From NCBI RefSeq assembly GCF_900107095.1, contig NZ_FNOR01000010.1, positions 146,906-210,905 on the forward strand: a DNA stretch of 64,000 nt. The letters are read 5' to 3'. This DNA comes from Collimonas sp. OK242 (GTDB taxonomy: Bacteria; Pseudomonadota; Gammaproteobacteria; Burkholderiales; Burkholderiaceae_D). Shown here one piece after another: positions 28,064 to 38,239 of the stretch; the stretch's first letter is position 1; every line of letters begins with the position of its first letter. The position numbers and the translations under genes are program-made. The notes beneath the pieces are model-generated. The model did no database searches and was not told the origin of the DNA. It was given only the letters and a program-made list of their open reading frames with translations.

Positions 28064-28828
28064 ATGCCAGGCATTCTGTATTTAATTCCCAACACCCTAG
28101 GCCAGAGCGAAGCCGGATCGGAGCAATCACCGGCAACCGCGCTGGCTGCGATCATTCCGCTTGAAGTACAGGCGCTCACCGCCCGGCTGGATTATTTCAT
28201 CGCGGAAAATGCCAAGACGACGCGCGCCTTTTTGAAATTGATTGACGCCGCCCAGTCGCTGGCCAAGCCATTGCAGGAAATTCAAATCGCCGAACTCAAC
28301 GTCAATACCGCCAGCGCTGCATTACCTGCGTTGCTGGCGCCTATCCTGGCCGGCCAGGATGCCGGCCTGATCTCGGAAGCAGGCGTGCCGGCAGTCGCCG
28401 ACCCCGGCGCCAATCTGGTACGGCTAGCCCATGCACACGGGATTCAGGTACGGCCATTGGTCGGCCCCTCGTCGCTGTTGCTGGCAGTGATGAGCAGCGG
28501 CCTTAACGGCCAGAGCTTTGCCTTCAACGGCTATCTGCCCACCGACGCTGAACAACGCGGCAAACGCATCAAGGCATTGGAGTTGCGTTCACGCCAGGAA
28601 CAGCAGACGCAGTTGTTCATTGAAACGCCGTATCGCAATAGTGCATTTCTGGAAGCACTGGCGCATGCCTGCCAAGCCGGCACGCTGATTTGCGTGGCCA
28701 CCGATTTGACCCTGCCCTCCGAAACCATCAGAACCCAGACCGCGGCCAAATGGAAGGCGGCCCTGGCGGCCGGCAAACATCCGGACTTTCACAAGAAACC
28801 AACCGTGTTCCTGTTTCTTGCTCAATAG
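28064..28828 (+). CDS. SAM-dependent tetrapyrrole-methylase-family protein (RsmI-like)
   Basis: 254-residue member of the TP_methylase fold. GLISEAGVPAVADPGANLVRLAHAHGIQV (about 107-135; seen in pieces) and VRPLVGPSSLLLAVMSSGLNG match the substrate and SAM-binding parts of RsmI-type rRNA methylases. The usual N-terminal glycine-rich entry (LYVVATPIGN) is replaced by PGILYLIPNTLGQ, as in a betaproteobacterial subgroup, so the exact substrate is uncertain. It is co-transcribed with maf. Confidence 0.85.
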   Translation: MPGILYLIPNTLGQSEAGSEQSPATALAAIIPLEVQALTARLDYFIAENAKTTRAFLKLIDAAQSLAKPLQEIQIAELNVNTASAALPALLAPILAGQDAGLISEAGVPAVADPGANLVRLAHAHGIQVRPLVGPSSLLLAVMSSGLNGQSFAFNGYLPTDAEQRGKRIKALELRSRQEQQTQLFIETPYRNSAFLEALAHACQAGTLICVATDLTLPSETIRTQTAAKWKAALAAGKHPDFHKKPTVFLFLAQ

Positions 28829-29238
28829 TTGCCCGATAGCCGCTCAATAATTTCGCGCGCAAAATGCAAAACGACGACGGTGTTGCGCCGTCGCCGTATT
28901 TGCCTGTCCCGAAAGACATTATATTGAGAAGTCGAAAACTTCTCGGTGCCGCATCCATGATGCGGGGGTTTGTCCAGCAGCAAATGTACTACGTAATGCA
29001 AGGGGTTGTATTGCAATGGCGTGACTTTTTGCTACCGAAACAATTGCAACTGAGTGGTCAACGATTCAACTATTTCTATAATCGCCTCCTCCATTCGCTA
29101 TTCCTCGGGTCACTTCAATATACAACAGGATCGCGAAGATACAAGGCAAATTAAGGTATTACGATATGTCGGTTTCCACTTTGACATTGCCTTCGGAATT
29201 CGCTCGCGATGTTGTGCGAGCGAACTCTTGCATCAAAT
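28829..29238. other. Intergenic region with small hairpins and a 96-codon ORF
   Basis: 410 bases between the methyltransferase and the S49 peptidase, which converge. It includes tandem hairpins GAGAAGT-CGAAA-ACTTCTC and CCGCAT-CCATG-ATGCGG at roughly 28927-28966. A plus-strand ORF at 28864-29154 (MQNDDGVAPSPYLPVPKD...) covers much of it but lacks a ribosome site and a recognisable family; I rate it at about 0.2 as a gene. The structure could also be a small RNA. Confidence 0.45.
29199..29224 (-). terminator. Hairpin after the S49 peptidase gene
   Basis: Perfect 9-bp stem TTCGCTCGC/GCGAGCGAA with an 8-base loop, 15 bases past the peptidase stop. No T-tract follows, so it is a terminator-like or 3'-end hairpin with modest support. 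Confidence 0.45.
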
Positions 29239-30222
29239 TCAACGCAGACTTGGCTTGACGTTATTCGCAATGGATTGCACCACACCGGCGCCCATCGCCA
29301 CGCCGAATTTTTTCAGCACGCGCTCAGGCAAACCTTCGCTCTTGGTGTAATCGACAATGTCTTCCTGCTTCAAGACATCGCGTGCAACACTATCCACCGT
29401 TCCGTAACCATCGGCGAGACCCATCTCGATCGCCTTGGAGCCGCTCCAGAACAGGCCGGAGAAAGTTTCCGGCGTTTCTTTCAGGCGCGCGCCGCGGCCT
29501 TTACGCACGACGTCAATAAACTGCTGATGAATTTCCGCCAGCATGGTTTGTGCATAACCCTTCTGGGCCGCACTCATCGGGCTGAACGGATCGAGGAAAC
29601 CCTTGTTCTCGCCAGCCGTCAGCAAGCGCCGCTCGACACCAACCTTGTCCATCAATCCGGTGAAGCCGAAGCCATCCATCAGCACGCCGATCGAACCGAC
29701 GATACTGGCTTTATTGACATAGATCTTATCGGCCGCAGCAGCGATGTAGTAACCGCCGGAAGCGCACATCTCATCAACCACCACATACAGCGGCTTGTGC
29801 GGATACTCTTTGCGCAAGCGAGCGATTTCATCATTGATGATGCCGGCTTGCACCGGGCTGCCGCCAGGGCTGTTGATGCGCAATATCACACCGACCGAAT
29901 CATCCGCGGCAAAAGCATTGTCAAGCGCCGGCACCACCACGCCGGCCGAGCCGTTACCTTCCGATTCGATGGCGCCGTTGATCTTGACCAGCGCTGTATG
30001 TGCACCGACGGTTTGCGTATCCGAGCCTTCGTAATTCATGCCGAGCCAAAACGCGAAACCGATTACGCCAAGAAAAGCCAGCTTGAAGAAAATCCCCCAG
30101 CGGCGCCGCGCACGCTGCTCGCGCAGCGAAGCGAATGCCAGCTTCTCCAGCACTTCGCGCTCCCAACCTTCTTTTTTAACGGGCACTGCGGTTCCCACAT
30201 TATCAAATCCGTTATTGCTCAT
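29239..30222 (-). CDS. S49-family signal peptide peptidase (SppA-like)
   Basis: Membrane-anchored serine peptidase expected to degrade cleaved signal peptides or membrane peptides. The 327-residue protein has one N-terminal membrane segment (about 46-62), INSPGGSPVQAG, the nucleophile Ser in CASGGYYIAAAADKIY (near residue 170) and the catalytic Lys in the following helix region. Its size fits the short, single-domain SppA form rather than the 618-residue E. coli protein. The ATG lies about 57 bp after the Rieske gene ends. Confidence 0.9.
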   Translation of the reverse strand: MSNNGFDNVGTAVPVKKEGWEREVLEKLAFASLREQRARRRWGIFFKLAFLGVIGFAFWLGMNYEGSDTQTVGAHTALVKINGAIESEGNGSAGVVVPALDNAFAADDSVGVILRINSPGGSPVQAGIINDEIARLRKEYPHKPLYVVVDEMCASGGYYIAAAADKIYVNKASIVGSIGVLMDGFGFTGLMDKVGVERRLLTAGENKGFLDPFSPMSAAQKGYAQTMLAEIHQQFIDVVRKGRGARLKETPETFSGLFWSGSKAIEMGLADGYGTVDSVARDVLKQEDIVDYTKSEGLPERVLKKFGVAMGAGVVQSIANNVKPSLR

Positions 30223-30279
30223 GGTGTTTGCTCACTTCGTTTATCCGAAATCGTTATTGAATACGGCAGCCATGCAATC

Positions 30280-30651
30280 TCAGGCAAGCGCCGGCCGTAT
30301 GTATTCATCAGGGATCCAGAACACCTGATCATTGCTTTCTTCAACCATAATCTTATGCAAGCGGCCACCACGGCATGGGCCGCCGGCGCATCGCCCGGTT
30401 TCCGGCTCGTACACCGCGCCATGCGTTGCACACATCAGATACAAACCGCTGGATTCGAAAAATTCGCCTTCATTCCAGTCCAGCTCCAGTGAAATATGCG
30501 CGCAGCGATTCAGGTAAGCGTGAACGATGTTGTGATGGCGTATGGCAAACGCAACAGCATCTTCGCCCCAGGCGGTAACCGCAAAGCGCACGCCTTTACC
30601 GCGCTCTGCCAACGCAGAAGAAGCACAGATGGGGATACGAATGGTATTCAC
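30280..30651 (-). CDS. Rieske [2Fe-2S] domain protein
   Basis: 123-residue stand-alone Rieske ferredoxin. The cluster ligands are Cys-His in CAHISLE (about residue 50) and Cys-His in MCATHGAVYEP (about residue 73), the CxH...CxxH pattern. The GTG start at 30649-30651 has GAGG about 5 bases upstream. It lies between a HAD phosphatase and the S49 peptidase, an association frequent in Burkholderiales; the electron-transfer partner is unknown. Confidence 0.9.
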   Translation of the reverse strand: MNTIRIPICASSALAERGKGVRFAVTAWGEDAVAFAIRHHNIVHAYLNRCAHISLELDWNEGEFFESSGLYLMCATHGAVYEPETGRCAGGPCRGGRLHKIMVEESNDQVFWIPDEYIRPALA

Positions 30652-30687
30652 AACGCCTCGCTCACTGGTCCGCTCACCGGCCTCGCA

Positions 30688-31347
30688 TCAGGCGTTCTCA
30701 TTAAGCCAGGCATGCAGTTGCAGCGTCGAGCTCGCATTGAACAGCGGCTTCAGCACATCCAGCTCGTGCGCAGGATGTGCGCCATACTGCACCGCAATCC
30801 CTGCTGCGCCGGCATTGATCGCCATTTGCAGATCATGTGTGGTATCGCCGATCATCACGGTGCGCTTCAGGTCTTGCCCCAACTCGCGGGTCAACTCCTG
30901 CAGCATGGCCGGATGCGGCTTCGAGAAAGTTTCATCGGCACAGCGGGTGGCGTCAAATACCGACAGCAACTTAGTCTCATGCAAGGCGCGATTCAGTCCG
31001 ACCCGGCTCTTGCCGGTGGCGATCGCCAGGAAATATCCCTGCTGCGACAAGTCCGCCAACATTTCACGGACGCCGTCAAACAAGGTCAGGTCCTGGTCCT
31101 GCGCCAGATAGTGATAACGATAGCGCTCCACCACCCGCGGATATTGGCTGGGCTCCAGGCCCGGCATCGCGACCTGCATCGCCTCTCCCAAACCCAGCCC
31201 GATCACATGCGAAGCTGCCTTGTTGTCCGGAATCGCCAGCCCCAGATCCCTGGCCGCCGCCTGAATACACTTCACGATGATGGCCGTGCTATCCATCAAA
31301 GTGCCATCCCAATCAAATACGATCAAGTCAAATTTTTTTCGCGCCAT
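30688..31347 (-). CDS. HAD-superfamily hydrolase, phosphoglycolate-phosphatase-like
   Basis: 219-residue haloacid dehalogenase phosphatase. Motif I FDWDGTLMDS lies near the N terminus (nucleophile Asp), motif II in AIATGKSR, motif III Lys in FSKPHP and motif IV GDTTHDLQMA. I start at the ATG at 31345-31347 (MARKKFDLIVFDWDG), which matches family starts better than a TTG four codons earlier. The substrate is not defined by sequence; location downstream of rluC is common in proteobacteria. Confidence 0.9.
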   Translation of the reverse strand: MARKKFDLIVFDWDGTLMDSTAIIVKCIQAAARDLGLAIPDNKAASHVIGLGLGEAMQVAMPGLEPSQYPRVVERYRYHYLAQDQDLTLFDGVREMLADLSQQGYFLAIATGKSRVGLNRALHETKLLSVFDATRCADETFSKPHPAMLQELTRELGQDLKRTVMIGDTTHDLQMAINAGAAGIAVQYGAHPAHELDVLKPLFNASSTLQLHAWLNENA

Positions 31348-31434
31348 ATTGCCAGACAATCCTTTGCCAACTCCTGTTGCGGCTTGGCGATAACAACATC
31401 GACGAGCCGATAAACAAATACTAACTGATATATT

Positions 31435-32532
31435 CTAATCGCCCTTAGTCACCGACGTTGCCGCCGAGTCATTTTTTGGGAGGCTCGCCAGGAATTTCTC
31501 GCATTCCGGCGGCAACGGCGCCTTGAGAGTTACCGGCTTGCCGGTTTCAGGGTGCGCGAAAGTAATCTGATAAGCATGTAAAAACATTCTTTTCAGGGCG
31601 ATACGCTGGCCGTCGGCCTTCTGCAAAGCCCGGTTCAAGGCAAAGTCGCCATACTTGTCGTCACCGGCAATCGCAAAGCCGCTGGCCGCCAGATGGACCC
31701 GGATCTGATGGGTGCGGCCGGTCTTCAGCTCGGCTTCAAGCAAAGCATAATCGCCGTAACGGCGGATCAGGTTGAAAATCGTGTGCGATGCCTGGCCGTC
31801 GGCTTGCACCCGCACGCGCCGTTCGCCGTCGGCCGCCGTATACTTGTGTAGCGCCAGCTTGACGTGCTGGCGTTCGTTTTGCCAGTCGCCATGCACCAGC
31901 ACCAGGTAACGCTTGTCGGTATCGCCGTCGCGCATCTGTTCATGCAGATTGGTCAGCGCAGAACGCTTCTTTGCAAGCAGCAAGATGCCGGAGGTGTCGC
32001 GATCCAGCCGATGCACCAGTTCCAGGAACTTGGCTTGCGGACGGGCCGCACGAAGTTGCTCAATGACGCCATAACTGACGCCGGAGCCGCCATGCACGGC
32101 AACCCCTGCCGGCTTGTCGATCACCAGCAAATGATTGTCTTCCAGCAATATCTTGAATTCCGCACCCGGCACCACTTGCGCTTGCTTTTCAGCAATACGG
32201 ATCGGCGGCACACGGATCACGTCGCCCTCCACCAGCCGGTAAGTCTGGTCGATGCGGCCTTTGTTGACTCTGACCTCACCGGAACGCAGCACGCGATAAA
32301 TGTGGCTCTTGGGCACTCCTTTACAAATACGCAATAAAAAATTGTCGATGCGTTGACCCGCGTCCTCTTCCGCAATAGTCAACAACTGCACAGCAAGTGG
32401 CGGTGGCGGCGGCGCCAACACCTCTTGCTTTACGGCTACATTACGTTCGGCCTTATGCTTGGGCGCGGCCTGTGCCCGCGCCTTGGGACGAGTCTCAACC
32501 CGTCCTCCAGAAAATCTCGCTAAGTCCTTCAT
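31435..32532 (-). CDS. rluC: 23S rRNA pseudouridine synthase RluC
   Basis: Makes pseudouridines in 23S rRNA (positions 955/2504/2580 in E. coli). The 365-residue protein has an N-terminal S4 RNA-binding domain (RIDNFLLRICKGVPKSHIYR, about 68-87) and the catalytic domain with HRLDRDTSGILLLAK (nucleophile Asp). The first 45 residues are basic and low-complexity. I use the ATG at 32530-32532; a TTG eight codons earlier is less likely. It is divergent from rne, as in E. coli. Confidence 0.95.
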   Translation of the reverse strand: MKDLARFSGGRVETRPKARAQAAPKHKAERNVAVKQEVLAPPPPPLAVQLLTIAEEDAGQRIDNFLLRICKGVPKSHIYRVLRSGEVRVNKGRIDQTYRLVEGDVIRVPPIRIAEKQAQVVPGAEFKILLEDNHLLVIDKPAGVAVHGGSGVSYGVIEQLRAARPQAKFLELVHRLDRDTSGILLLAKKRSALTNLHEQMRDGDTDKRYLVLVHGDWQNERQHVKLALHKYTAADGERRVRVQADGQASHTIFNLIRRYGDYALLEAELKTGRTHQIRVHLAASGFAIAGDDKYGDFALNRALQKADGQRIALKRMFLHAYQITFAHPETGKPVTLKAPLPPECEKFLASLPKNDSAATSVTKGD

Positions 32533-33146
32533 TTTGAATATATAATTGTTCTGCAATTGTTAGAAAACAGTTGCTGGTGTAAGAATAAAAAGACCATTCT
32601 ACACAGGGGCGCGCCCATCAGCCTCGCCAATTTGCAAATTTGATGGGAAATGTGTACGCATCACCCCTGCGCGAGTCAAGGTCGCACCGTTGTTGTCATC
32701 GGATAACGCGCACGGATGCTGAACAAGAATGTCTGGATGATTAGGATAAAGTCCGGCGAGCTCGATGCGATTGCAACGAATGTTGCGATTGCGACGAGCT
32801 CGCCGGTTGATGTAGTGCTTATAACAAGTCGATTAACTTTACTGAAACCAATGCTTTATTTGGCTCTATCAAGCTGCTCACCGCCAGGCGTCGTGCTCGC
32901 GTTCCGCGAATCGCAAGACGCTGTACCGGTGCACGCTGGTAGTTTTCAGTAAAACACGGCAGCACTAGGTCCGCGCCTGTGCACTGCGCCCTACTTTGTA
33001 GATCGGCGCAAACACACCAAGGCACCCTCCCCCCCCAGACACTCCGTTCTCGCGTACATCCTTGTACTTTTTGTCGCTGACAGAAATGCTGAAGAACAGC
33101 AATCTTTAAGCGCCATTGCATTGACCCGAGGGTCACGGAGCGAAAA
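32533..33146. other. Divergent rluC-rne spacer and rne leader
   Basis: 614 bases with no supported gene. It holds a perfect 12-bp inverted repeat (CCGGCGAGCTCG at 32753-32764 and its complement at 32795-32806) enclosing GCAAC-GAAT-GTTGC, and a wider pair TTTACTGAAA/TTTCAGTAAA (about 32838 and 32944). A run of nine C occurs near 33030. The rne messages of gammaproteobacteria have long structured leaders through which RNase E limits its own synthesis; a similar role here is inferred. Confidence 0.6.
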
Positions 33147-36100
33147 ATGAAACGCATGTTGTTTAATGCCACGCAGCAAGAAGAACTGCGCGTGGCGATT
33201 GTTGACGGGCAAAAGCTCATCGACATCGATATCGAAACCACCGGACGCGAACAACGCAAGTCCAATATCTACAAAGGTGTGATTACCCGTATCGAGCCGT
33301 CGCTGGAAGCCTGCTTCGTCAACTACGGCGAAGAGCGTCATGGCTTTTTGCCGTTCAAGGAAGTTGCCCGCACTTACTTTAAAGAAGGTGTAGACGTTCG
33401 TAGCGCATCGATCAAAGATGCACTGCGCGAAGGCCAGGAAATCATGGTGCAGGTTGAAAAGGAAGAGCGCGGCAATAAAGGCGCCGCCCTGACCTCCTTC
33501 GTTTCCCTGGCTGGCCGTTATCTGGTCCTGATGCCTAACAACCCGCGCGGCGGCGGTGTTTCGCGTCGCGTCGAAGGTGAAGATCGCCAGGAATTGCGCG
33601 AAACCATGGACAAGCTGGACCTGCCCAACGGCATGTCGGTGATTGCCCGCACTGCCGGCATCGGCCGCAACGTTGACGAATTGCAATGGGATTTGAACTA
33701 CCTGATGCAGCTCTGGCGCGCTATCGAAGGCGCCGGCACGCAAGGTAATGGCGCTTTCCTGATTTACCAGGAATCGTCGCTGGTGATCCGTGCGATCCGC
33801 GATTACTTCCAGCCGGATATCGGCGAAATCCTGATCGACACCGATGAAATCCACGACCAGGCCCAGCAGTTCATGGCTCACGTCATGCCCGACATGGTGC
33901 ACCGCGTAAAACGTTATCGCGACGACGTGCCGCTGTTCTCCCGCTTCCAGATCGAACACCAGATCGAAACCGCGTACTCGCGCACCGTGCCCCTGCCATC
34001 CGGCGGCGCGATCGTGATCGACCATACCGAAGCCCTGGTTTCCGTGGACGTCAACTCGGCGCGCGCTACCCGCGGCGGCGACATCGAAACCACCGCATTC
34101 AACACCAATTGCGAAGCAGCGGAAGAAGTTGCCCGTCAATTGCGTTTGCGCGACCTCGGCGGCTTGATCGTGATCGACTTCATCGACATGGAGAATTCGA
34201 AGAACCAGCGCGAAGTCGAAACCCGCCTGAAAGATGCACTGCGCTATGACCGCGCCCGCGTCCAGATGGGCAAGATTTCACGCTTCGGCCTGATGGAATT
34301 GTCGCGCCAGCGCCTGCGTCCGTCGCTCTCGGAAGGCAGCCACGTGACTTGCCCGCGTTGCAACGGCACCGGCCACATCCGCGATACCGAATCGTCCGCC
34401 CTGCAAGTCCTGCGCATCATCCAGGAAGAGGCGATGAAAGAAAATTCGGCAGCGATCCACGTCCAGGCGCCAGTCGACGTTGCTGCTTTCCTGCTCAACG
34501 AAAAGCGCGGCGAGATCCTGAAGATCGAAACCCGTCACCGGGTCAGCATCATCCTGATCCCGAACAAGCATCTGGAAACCCCGCACTACAAGCTGGAACG
34601 CCTGAAGCACGACGATCCGCGCCTGGAAGAAACCCAGGCCAGCTATGCCATGGCGGAGCAAGCCGATACCGACATCGGTTACAACAAAACCCAAAAAGAA
34701 GAAGGCAAACCGCGTCAGGAAGCCGTGGTCAAGGGCATTACGCCAGACCAGCCGGCGCCTATCGTCGAGCGCAAGCCGGCAGAAACAGCAGCAGGTCCGA
34801 CAGCAGTTGCTGCCGCTCCTGCAGCAGCAGGCTTCCTCGGCAAGATCTTCGGTTTCTTCTTCAGCAAACCGGCTGCGCCGGCGGCGGTTCCTGCCGCACC
34901 GGCAGAAACCAAGGGCCCGCAACAACGCGGCGACCGTGGCGACCGCAACAATCGTGGTCAACGCGGCCGTAACCGTGGCGGTCGCAATCGCGATGGCAGC
35001 GATGGCAAATCGGAAACACGCGACGACAATGCCAAGAAACCGCTGGTTGAGACGGTAGAAGCCAAAGACGCTAAAAACCAGCAGGCACGTCCGCCACGCC
35101 CTCCGCGCGAACCGAGAGAGCCAAGAGAGCAACGCGACGCCAGCGACAGCAAATCGGAAAATCGCAATGAGGGCCGGCGCGAACGCAGCGAACGCCCACC
35201 GCGTCCGCCACGCGAAGAGCGCAAGGAAAACCTGAGCGAAGAAAAAATCGATGACACTTTGCTCAAGGGTGGCGTAGCCGTCGCTGCAGCCGCTATTGCC
35301 GATACTGCGGAAACAACGCAAATCGATAGCGGCAGAGTCGAAACCAAAGCCGGCGAGCAAGACGAAGAACCACGTCGTCGTCGTCGTCGCGGTGGCCGTA
35401 ACCGCAACCGTCGCGATCGTGACGGCGCCGAAGGCACGACCGAAGGCGGCAGCGATGAAGTCGAAACAGGCGAAGCCGCTGCAGTAGCAGGTACGGCAGA
35501 AGCCAGCACCGTTGTTGTTGCTCCCGCAACAACAACGGTCGATGTGCCGACTCAGGCTGAACCAGCCGTCGCGGTCAGCCACAGCACACCGATGATGGCC
35601 TCGTCAGTTCCGGCATCGCAAGAAGTGAGCGCTCCGGCATTTGAGGCAGCGCCTGCTCCGACAGCGCTGTCGAACGCAATCGCGGCACCGCTGGTTCCTC
35701 AACAAGTTGCACAGCAAATTGAGCCGCAAGCTGCGGTGCAACAGGAAGCCGCTGCGGTCGCAGTCGAAGTGACGCCGGCGGCAGCAGCCCCGGCCCCTGC
35801 GCCAGTTGCTGCAGCTCCAGTTGTTGCGACACCTGCAGCCGAGCCTGAACCGGTCGTTATTCCGGTCCCGGCGGCAGTAGCCGTACCGGATCAGCTGGTA
35901 CTGCCTGAAGTAGCCGCTATCGCTGTCAGCCAACCGGCAGCAGAGCCGCAAATCGAAACTGCAGCTCCGGTAGTTGCTGAAACGGCAGCTCAGGTAGTTG
36001 CCCCAGTTGCACCGGCACCGGTAGCCGAGGTGCCGGCCGTCATCAAGACAGCCGCGCCAAGCGCATCGCCTAAGGTTGAAGATTTGCAAAGCGTATTGGC

Positions 36101-36269
36101 TGCAGCAGGTCTGACACTGGCGGCAACCGATCCAAGCAAACTGCGTGCAGCGCAGGAAGCAACGGCAAGCATCGCCCCGGCACCGCGCGTGCCGCGCGAA
36201 CGCAAGCCTTTGCCGACGCAGTCCAGCGAGCCGCTGGTTCAAGTCGAAACCCAGCGCTCACAGTCATAA
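33147..36269 (+). CDS. rne: Ribonuclease E
   Basis: Essential endoribonuclease and scaffold of the RNA degradosome. The catalytic half has an S1 domain (about 37-120), the DNase I-like site with Asp301 ([11 protein letters not shown]) and Asp344 (VIDFIDM), and the zinc-link Cys402 and Cys405 (CPRCNGTG). From about residue 515 to 1040 the protein is low-complexity: an amphipathic, membrane-binding-like stretch [13 protein letters not shown] (about 565-580), Arg-rich blocks ([14 protein letters not shown]), then a long Ala/Pro/Val tail. Length 1040 is close to E. coli (1061). Confidence 0.98.
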   Translation: MKRMLFNATQQEELRVAIVDGQKLIDIDIETTGREQRKSNIYKGVITRIEPSLEACFVNYGEERHGFLPFKEVARTYFKEGVDVRSASIKDALREGQEIMVQVEKEERGNKGAALTSFVSLAGRYLVLMPNNPRGGGVSRRVEGEDRQELRETMDKLDLPNGMSVIARTAGIGRNVDELQWDLNYLMQLWRAIEGAGTQGNGAFLIYQESSLVIRAIRDYFQPDIGEILIDTDEIHDQAQQFMAHVMPDMVHRVKRYRDDVPLFSRFQIEHQIETAYSRTVPLPSGGAIVIDHTEALVSVDVNSARATRGGDIETTAFNTNCEAAEEVARQLRLRDLGGLIVIDFIDMENSKNQREVETRLKDALRYDRARVQMGKISRFGLMELSRQRLRPSLSEGSHVTCPRCNGTGHIRDTESSALQVLRIIQEEAMKENSAAIHVQAPVDVAAFLLNEKRGEILKIETRHRVSIILIPNKHLETPHYKLERLKHDDPRLEETQASYAMAEQADTDIGYNKTQKEEGKPRQEAVVKGITPDQPAPIVERKPAETAAGPTAVAAAPAAAGFLGKIFGFFFSKPAAPAAVPAAPAETKGPQQRGDRGDRNNRGQRGRNRGGRNRDGSDGKSETRDDNAKKPLVETVEAKDAKNQQARPPRPPREPREPREQRDASDSKSENRNEGRRERSERPPRPPREERKENLSEEKIDDTLLKGGVAVAAAAIADTAETTQIDSGRVETKAGEQDEEPRRRRRRGGRNRNRRDRDGAEGTTEGGSDEVETGEAAAVAGTAEASTVVVAPATTTVDVPTQAEPAVAVSHSTPMMASSVPASQEVSAPAFEAAPAPTALSNAIAAPLVPQQVAQQIEPQAAVQQEAAAVAVEVTPAAAAPAPAPVAAAPVVATPAAEPEPVVIPVPAAVAVPDQLVLPEVAAIAVSQPAAEPQIETAAPVVAETAAQVVAPVAPAPVAEVPAVIKTAAPSASPKVEDLQSVLAAAGLTLAATDPSKLRAAQEATASIAPAPRVPRERKPLPTQSSEPLVQVETQRSQS

Positions 36270-36319
36270 GCTGACGGCTCACCGCAAGTTATTAGCGGTG
36301 TAGCACGATGGCAATAAAA

Positions 36320-36344
36320 CAAAGGGAGTCTCTGACTCCCTTTG
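36320..36344 (+). terminator. Stem-loop after rne
   Basis: Perfect 11-bp stem CAAAGGGAGTC/GACTCCCTTTG with a TCT loop, 50 bases after the rne stop. The following sequence TCACGTCT is only weakly T-rich, so termination may be partial. Confidence 0.6.
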
Positions 36345-36465
36345 TCACGTCTGGGACCGGCTTCCACAGTCTGCCGCAGCCAAAAAACGACGCTCATGGT
36401 ATCTTGTAGAAGTTGCCACCCAGTTTAGAGATGCAATACCTTGCACACCTTTGCAGACACACACC

Positions 36466-37590
36466 ATGACTAAAAAAGTCATCCCGCTGATCGATAGCCG
36501 CAGTTTCTTGCGGCCGTCTCCGCCACCGGCCTTGCCCTCCATCCTTGAAACGCCGACCGGCCTGATCGCCGATGAACTGGGGCGGCCGCTGCACGACTTG
36601 CGCATCTCGGTCACCGACCGCTGCAACTTCCGTTGCGTCTACTGCATGCCGCGCGCAGTGTTCGACAAGGACTATGCATTCTTGCCGCACACCGCATTGC
36701 TGTCGTTTGAAGAAATTACCCGGCTGGCCAGTCTGTTCATCGCCCATGGCGTTCACAAAATCCGCCTGACCGGCGGCGAGCCCTTGTTGCGCAAGCACAT
36801 CGAAACGCTGATCGCCATGCTAAGCGCCCTGAAGACGCCGGATGGCAAGGAACTCGACCTGACGCTGACCACCAACGGTTCGCTGTTGGCAAAAAAGGCG
36901 CAGGCGCTGAAAGATGCCGGCCTCAAGCGTGTCACCGTGTCGCTGGATGCACTCGACGAAAACATCTTCCAGCGCATGAACGACGCCGATTTCCCGGTTG
37001 CCGAGGTCTTGCATGGCCTGGAAGTCGCGCATCAGGTCGGGTTGGGGCCGATCAAGGTCAACATGGTTGTCAAGCGCGGCGTCAACGACCAGGAAATTCT
37101 GCCGATGGCGCGTTACTTCAAAAACACGCCGTATATCCTGCGTTTCATCGAGTATATGGATGTGGGCGCCTCCAACGGCTGGAAGATGGATGAAGTAGTG
37201 CCCTCTGCCGAAGTCGCGCGCCTGATCCAGACCGAACTGCCGATGCACCCGGTGGCAGCCAACTACCTGGGAGAAACCGCGCAGCGCTGGCGCTATGCCG
37301 ATGGCGTTGGCGAAGTCGGCCTGATCTCCAGCGTCACCCAGGCGTTCTGCCACGACTGTTCGCGCGCCCGCCTGTCGACCGAAGGCAAGCTATACACCTG
37401 CCTGTTTGCCAGCGCCGGCCACGATCTGCGCGCCCTGTTGCGCAGCGAATGCAGCGATCCCGAAATCTCTAGCGTCATCGGCCAGCTGTGGCGTGCGCGT
37501 GACGATCGTTATTCTGAATTGCGGACGCAACACACCGAGGGTTTGGCAGCCACCCGGAAGAAAGTGGAAATGTCGTATATAGGCGGCTGA
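36466..37590 (+). CDS. moaA: GTP 3',8-cyclase (molybdenum cofactor step 1)
   Basis: Radical SAM enzyme that converts GTP to 3',8-cyclo-GTP. The N-terminal [4Fe-4S] ligands are Cys53, Cys57 and Cys60 ([10 protein letters not shown]); the second cluster lies in the C-terminal part ([21 protein letters not shown]). The ATG at 36466 ([11 protein letters not shown]) gives 374 residues; a TTG five codons earlier is unlikely. The usual C-terminal Gly-Gly appears as YIGG. First gene of a moaA-mobA-moeA cluster. Confidence 0.97.
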   Translation: MTKKVIPLIDSRSFLRPSPPPALPSILETPTGLIADELGRPLHDLRISVTDRCNFRCVYCMPRAVFDKDYAFLPHTALLSFEEITRLASLFIAHGVHKIRLTGGEPLLRKHIETLIAMLSALKTPDGKELDLTLTTNGSLLAKKAQALKDAGLKRVTVSLDALDENIFQRMNDADFPVAEVLHGLEVAHQVGLGPIKVNMVVKRGVNDQEILPMARYFKNTPYILRFIEYMDVGASNGWKMDEVVPSAEVARLIQTELPMHPVAANYLGETAQRWRYADGVGEVGLISSVTQAFCHDCSRARLSTEGKLYTCLFASAGHDLRALLRSECSDPEISSVIGQLWRARDDRYSELRTQHTEGLAATRKKVEMSYIGG

Positions 37591-37602
37591 CGACGGCTCG
37601 CC

Positions 37603-38235
37603 ATGAAAACTGATCCTGCCCCTGCAACAGCTGCACCCGTTGCGCAGAATATCACCGGCCTGATACTGGCCGGCGGCCGCGGCACGCGCATGGGTGGCGT
37701 CGACAAGGGCCTGGTCCTGCTCGATGAGCAGCCGATGGTGGCGCACGTCATTGCGCGCCTGGCGCCTCAGGTCAGCAGCCTGATCATCAACGCTAACCGC
37801 AATCAGAGCAGCTACGCGGCGTTCGGACATCCGGTCTGGCCGGACATACAGCCAGATTTTGCCGGCCCGCTGGCGGGCTTGCAGGCGGGCTTGAGCCACT
37901 GTACAAGTCCTTACCTGGCGACGGCGCCTTGCGACTCGCCCTATCTGCCGCATGATCTGGTGCAGCGTCTGGCGCAAGCGCTGCAAAATGCACATGCCGA
38001 CCTGGCGGTGGCAAGCACGATCGACCATGACAAGCACGGCGACCGGACGATCCAGCCGCAGCCGGCATTCATGCTGCTGAAAACCGGTTTATTAACCGAG
38101 CTCAATGACTTCCTGCTGGGCGGCGGGCGTAAGATAGAGGCATGGTATAGCCGCCTGAACTACTGCGTAACGCCGTTTACCGACGCCGACGCTTTCCGCA
38201 ACATCAATACTCGAGAACAGTTACAACAGCGATAA
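37603..38235 (+). CDS. mobA: Molybdenum cofactor guanylyltransferase
   Basis: Attaches GMP to molybdopterin to form the guanine dinucleotide cofactor. The nucleotide-binding motif LAGGRGTRMGGVDKG is at about residues 24-38, with PDIQPDFAGPLAG and ATAPCDSPYLP further on. Length 210 is normal; the first 17 residues are an Ala/Pro-rich lead. It lies 12 bp after moaA and 4 bp before moeA. Confidence 0.96.
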   Translation: MKTDPAPATAAPVAQNITGLILAGGRGTRMGGVDKGLVLLDEQPMVAHVIARLAPQVSSLIINANRNQSSYAAFGHPVWPDIQPDFAGPLAGLQAGLSHCTSPYLATAPCDSPYLPHDLVQRLAQALQNAHADLAVASTIDHDKHGDRTIQPQPAFMLLKTGLLTELNDFLLGGGRKIEAWYSRLNYCVTPFTDADAFRNINTREQLQQR

Positions 38236-38239
38236 TGCA

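Noticed and set aside
33020..33045. Run of nine C in the rne leader as a phase-variation tract
   Set aside because: It lies outside any coding frame and not between clear -35 and -10 boxes, so switching cannot be supported.
32991..34139. Long minus-strand frame opposite the rne catalytic half
   Set aside because: RNase E motifs with exact catalytic residues lie on the plus strand; the opposite frame is a by-product of codon bias.
34278..35582. Minus-strand frame of over 430 codons opposite the rne tail
   Set aside because: The repetitive Ala/Arg/Pro codons of the RNase E tail leave opposite frames open; the composition is Phe/Cys/Arg-rich without any motif.
36010..36205. Repeated GCA/GTT-rich stretches in rne as tandem repeats or CRISPR-like array
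   Set aside because: They are degenerate Ala/Pro/Val codons of the RNase E tail without fixed unit length or spacers.
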